Of a stretch of 30,817 nt of DNA, positions 29,588 through 30,817 are shown piece by piece (the stretch's first letter is position 1; each line of letters opens with the position of its first letter). Under the pieces are notes generated by a model. The model made no database searches and was not told the DNA's origin. It saw only the letters and a program-made list of their open reading frames with translations. Location: positions 1 through 30,817 of the forward strand of contig JBJXGC010000231.1 in the NCBI GenBank assembly GCA_046154545.1, read 5' to 3'. The position numbers and the translations under genes are program-made. The stretch comes from JBJXGC01 sp046154545 (lineage in GTDB: Bacteria > Chloroflexota > Dehalococcoidia > Tepidiformales > Tepidiformaceae).

Positions 29588-29796
29588 GCCGCATCCTCCC
29601 GTTGCCAGTTCCAACGCACGGGTCAACCGGAATGTTCCGCCAGTGGCCGCTCACACACCCGCTTCGCCCGGCCGTCCACCCCTTGTCCACCCGCCAGACC
29701 CCCGTTGTCACCTGATTGTTTCCGCACTGGCCACCGGACCGTCCCACAATAAGAACTGTCAGCGGACACGACAGCTACTCCGGTCATCCAGCGAGT

Positions 29797-29840
29797 CACG
29801 AACAAGCCGCACGGTTCCTACCCCGTGCGGCTTTTTCGTG
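29797..29840. terminator. Strong hairpin with T tract overlapping the PIG-L stop codon
   Basis: CACGAACAAGCCGCACGG (29797-29814) pairs with 29823-29840 in 17 of 18 positions around an 8-nt loop; TTTTT at 29832-29836 follows the inner stem on the plus strand. The minus-strand stop codon of the deacetylase gene (29818-29820) lies in the loop. On the plus strand it is a textbook intrinsic terminator, but no plus-strand gene ends here; on the minus strand the following sequence is only moderately U-rich. Confidence 0.75.
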
Positions 29841-30573
29841 TCACGAATGCCGGGAGGCGGTCAGCGGACCCACGCACCAGGGTGAACCGCTCGACATCGA
29901 GCAGTGCCCCCACGATTCCCGGCGGGAACAGCGCCTCCGCGTCTCCCCCCGGGAGCTGCGAACGATGGGCGCGGATCGCGGCTAGCTTCGCCTCCCGCAC
30001 GCCGCTGATATCGACCTCCAGGTCGAATGCCTCCCTGCCGATGTCGCGCGCGGGCGGGTCCGGCGGGAATCCCATCATGCCGATGCACTTCTCGTACTGG
30101 GGGAGAAAGAGCCCGCGCGGGAACGCCGCCGTCAGCCAGGCCGGCCCCCCCGCCCCGCCGGCGCCGCCCGCGCTAAGCGCCTCCGCCGTCCAACGGTAGA
30201 GCGCCGTGTGGTCAGGATGGCCGTAGGCGCCGTCGGCCCCGAGCGAGAGCACCGCATCGGGTCCAATCTCCGCGAACAACGCGGAAATCCGGTCAGCCTG
30301 CGAGGGCAGGGCCGCCAGGCCGCCATCGGGCAGCCCCCAGCAGCGCGGTGGCAGGGCACCGAGCACATTGCAGCTCGCGGCAAGCTCGGCCATCCGCGCT
30401 AAGGCGACACTGGCGCCATCCGTGGGCCCACCGTCGTGCCGCTTCCCCTTCTCCCCGGCCGATGCACACTCGACCCGGCAGTCCCAGCCCGCGCGCGAGA
30501 GCAGGCGCAGGGTGCCAGCGAAGCTGTAGGCCTCATCGTCGGGGTGTGGCAGCAGGGCAAGGGCGGCGGGCAC
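29818..30573 (-). CDS. PIG-L/LmbE-family deacetylase
   Basis: Zinc-dependent N-acetyl-sugar deacetylase of 251 aa (PIG-L, LmbE, MshB, BshB group). The metal-binding motif HPDDE is at 10-14 and the second His motif GHPDH at 118-122. Members remove acetyl from N-acetylglucosamine-linked substrates, including steps of mycothiol and bacillithiol synthesis. Given the DinB proteins nearby (some are thiol transferases), a low-molecular-weight thiol link is possible but not shown. Start: GTG at 30573 with TAGATT 6 nt before it and no Shine-Dalgarno, in keeping with leaderless translation. The last codons lie in the terminator hairpin. Confidence 0.92.
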   Translation of the reverse strand: MPAALALLPHPDDEAYSFAGTLRLLSRAGWDCRVECASAGEKGKRHDGGPTDGASVALARMAELAASCNVLGALPPRCWGLPDGGLAALPSQADRISALFAEIGPDAVLSLGADGAYGHPDHTALYRWTAEALSAGGAGGAGGPAWLTAAFPRGLFLPQYEKCIGMMGFPPDPPARDIGREAFDLEVDISGVREAKLAAIRAHRSQLPGGDAEALFPPGIVGALLDVERFTLVRGSADRLPAFVTRKSRTG

Positions 30574-30579
30574 CCGCTC

Positions 30580-30609
30580 AATCTACCCGCCGCTCGGGCC
30601 ACCGGTCAG
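30580..30609 (-). promoter_or_regulatory. Leaderless promoter of the PIG-L gene
   Basis: On the minus strand CTGACC (30604-30609), 18 bp, TAGATT (30580-30585), then 6 nt to the GTG start. One of the few leaderless cases here with a recognisable -35. Confidence 0.5.
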
Positions 30610-30676
30610 CCCGGCTGGCCGAGGCTGAAACGGCCGCGCGGGCCCGGCACCCCCTGGGCGAGCGCTCGGTGCGCCT

Positions 30677-30817
30677 TCAGACCCGGAACCACTCCTCGTC
30701 CGGGAGGAGGATGAGCCGCTGGTTGCGGAGGTCCGGTTCGATCCCCATGAACTCGAGCGGTTCGACGCCCAGGAGCGGGTTCGTGCCGTCGTCCAGCTCG
30801 ACGCACTCCACCGTGAC
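30677..30817 (-). CDS. Partial aspartyl-protease-like protein (3' end)
   Basis: The last 46 codons of a gene that begins beyond the window. The reading frame is open from the window edge to the TGA at 30677-30679. The translation contains NPLLGVEPLEFMGIEPDLR followed by a short Leu/Ile strand, which resembles the C-terminal strand and helix (LLG...LE.LG...D) of clan AA retropepsin-like aspartic proteases common in bacteria. The catalytic Asp would lie outside the window, so the assignment is tentative. It ends 104 bp before the PIG-L start on the same strand. Confidence 0.6.
   Translation of the reverse strand, partial: VTVECVELDDGTNPLLGVEPLEFMGIEPDLRNQRLILLPDEEWFRV

Overview
The window is GC-rich, densely coded DNA on both strands, with no plasmid, phage or transposase genes. 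The gene content and promoter style suggest a bacterial chromosome from the Chloroflexota: SIMPL-domain lipoproteins, a yebC-ruvC pair, Ctc-type L25, several flavin-dependent acyl-CoA dehydrogenases, DinB proteins, and many leaderless genes with a TAnnnT box 6-7 nt before the start codon. This placement is inference; a high-GC actinobacterium-like lineage is not excluded.

Layout. 1-4.2 kb: a quinone oxidoreductase faces two tandem paralogous SIMPL lipoproteins. 4.2-7.3 kb: a NUDIX hydrolase diverges from a Phd-VapC toxin-antitoxin pair across a perfect 17-bp inverted repeat that holds both start codons; then a Uma2-type nuclease and an acyl-CoA dehydrogenase. 7.4-10.6 kb: a small hypothetical gene, ruvC, yebC and an acyl-CoA-dehydrogenase-fold protein without the catalytic Glu. 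10.6-14.3 kb: envelope proteins (an anchored beta-propeller, a two-helix membrane protein, a Pro/Thr-rich protein) around a YprB-like nuclease. 14.3-14.95 kb: tRNA-Thr(CGT) inside a cluster of GC-rich repeats. 15-19.5 kb: a serine hydrolase, a secreted helical protein and an OmpR-type two-component system. 19.5-22.9 kb: an MFS exporter, a small unknown gene, and a two-gene c-di-GMP unit (REC-GGDEF enzyme plus a membrane protein with a dead GGDEF that keeps the I-site). 22.9-25.7 kb: an unknown gene coupled to L25, a 7Fe ferredoxin, a PHP phosphoesterase. 25.7-28.9 kb: a divergent ECF sigma factor with a ChrR-like cupin anti-sigma, a 55-aa zinc-ribbon-like protein, a DinB / 52-aa membrane protein / DinB operon, and pth. 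28.9-30.8 kb: a TIMP-like envelope protein, a PIG-L deacetylase and the 3' end of an aspartyl-protease-like gene.

How the parts work together: housekeeping genes (ruvC, yebC, L25, pth, tRNA-Thr, ferredoxin) are interleaved with signalling modules (two-component, c-di-GMP, ECF/anti-sigma, toxin-antitoxin) and secreted or anchored proteins. No single large novel system spans the window. The most unusual local designs are the symmetric NUDIX/toxin-antitoxin promoter, the c-di-GMP enzyme/receptor pair, the tRNA-flanking repeat modules and the DinB operon. All family assignments come from reading motifs by eye; no database search was run.
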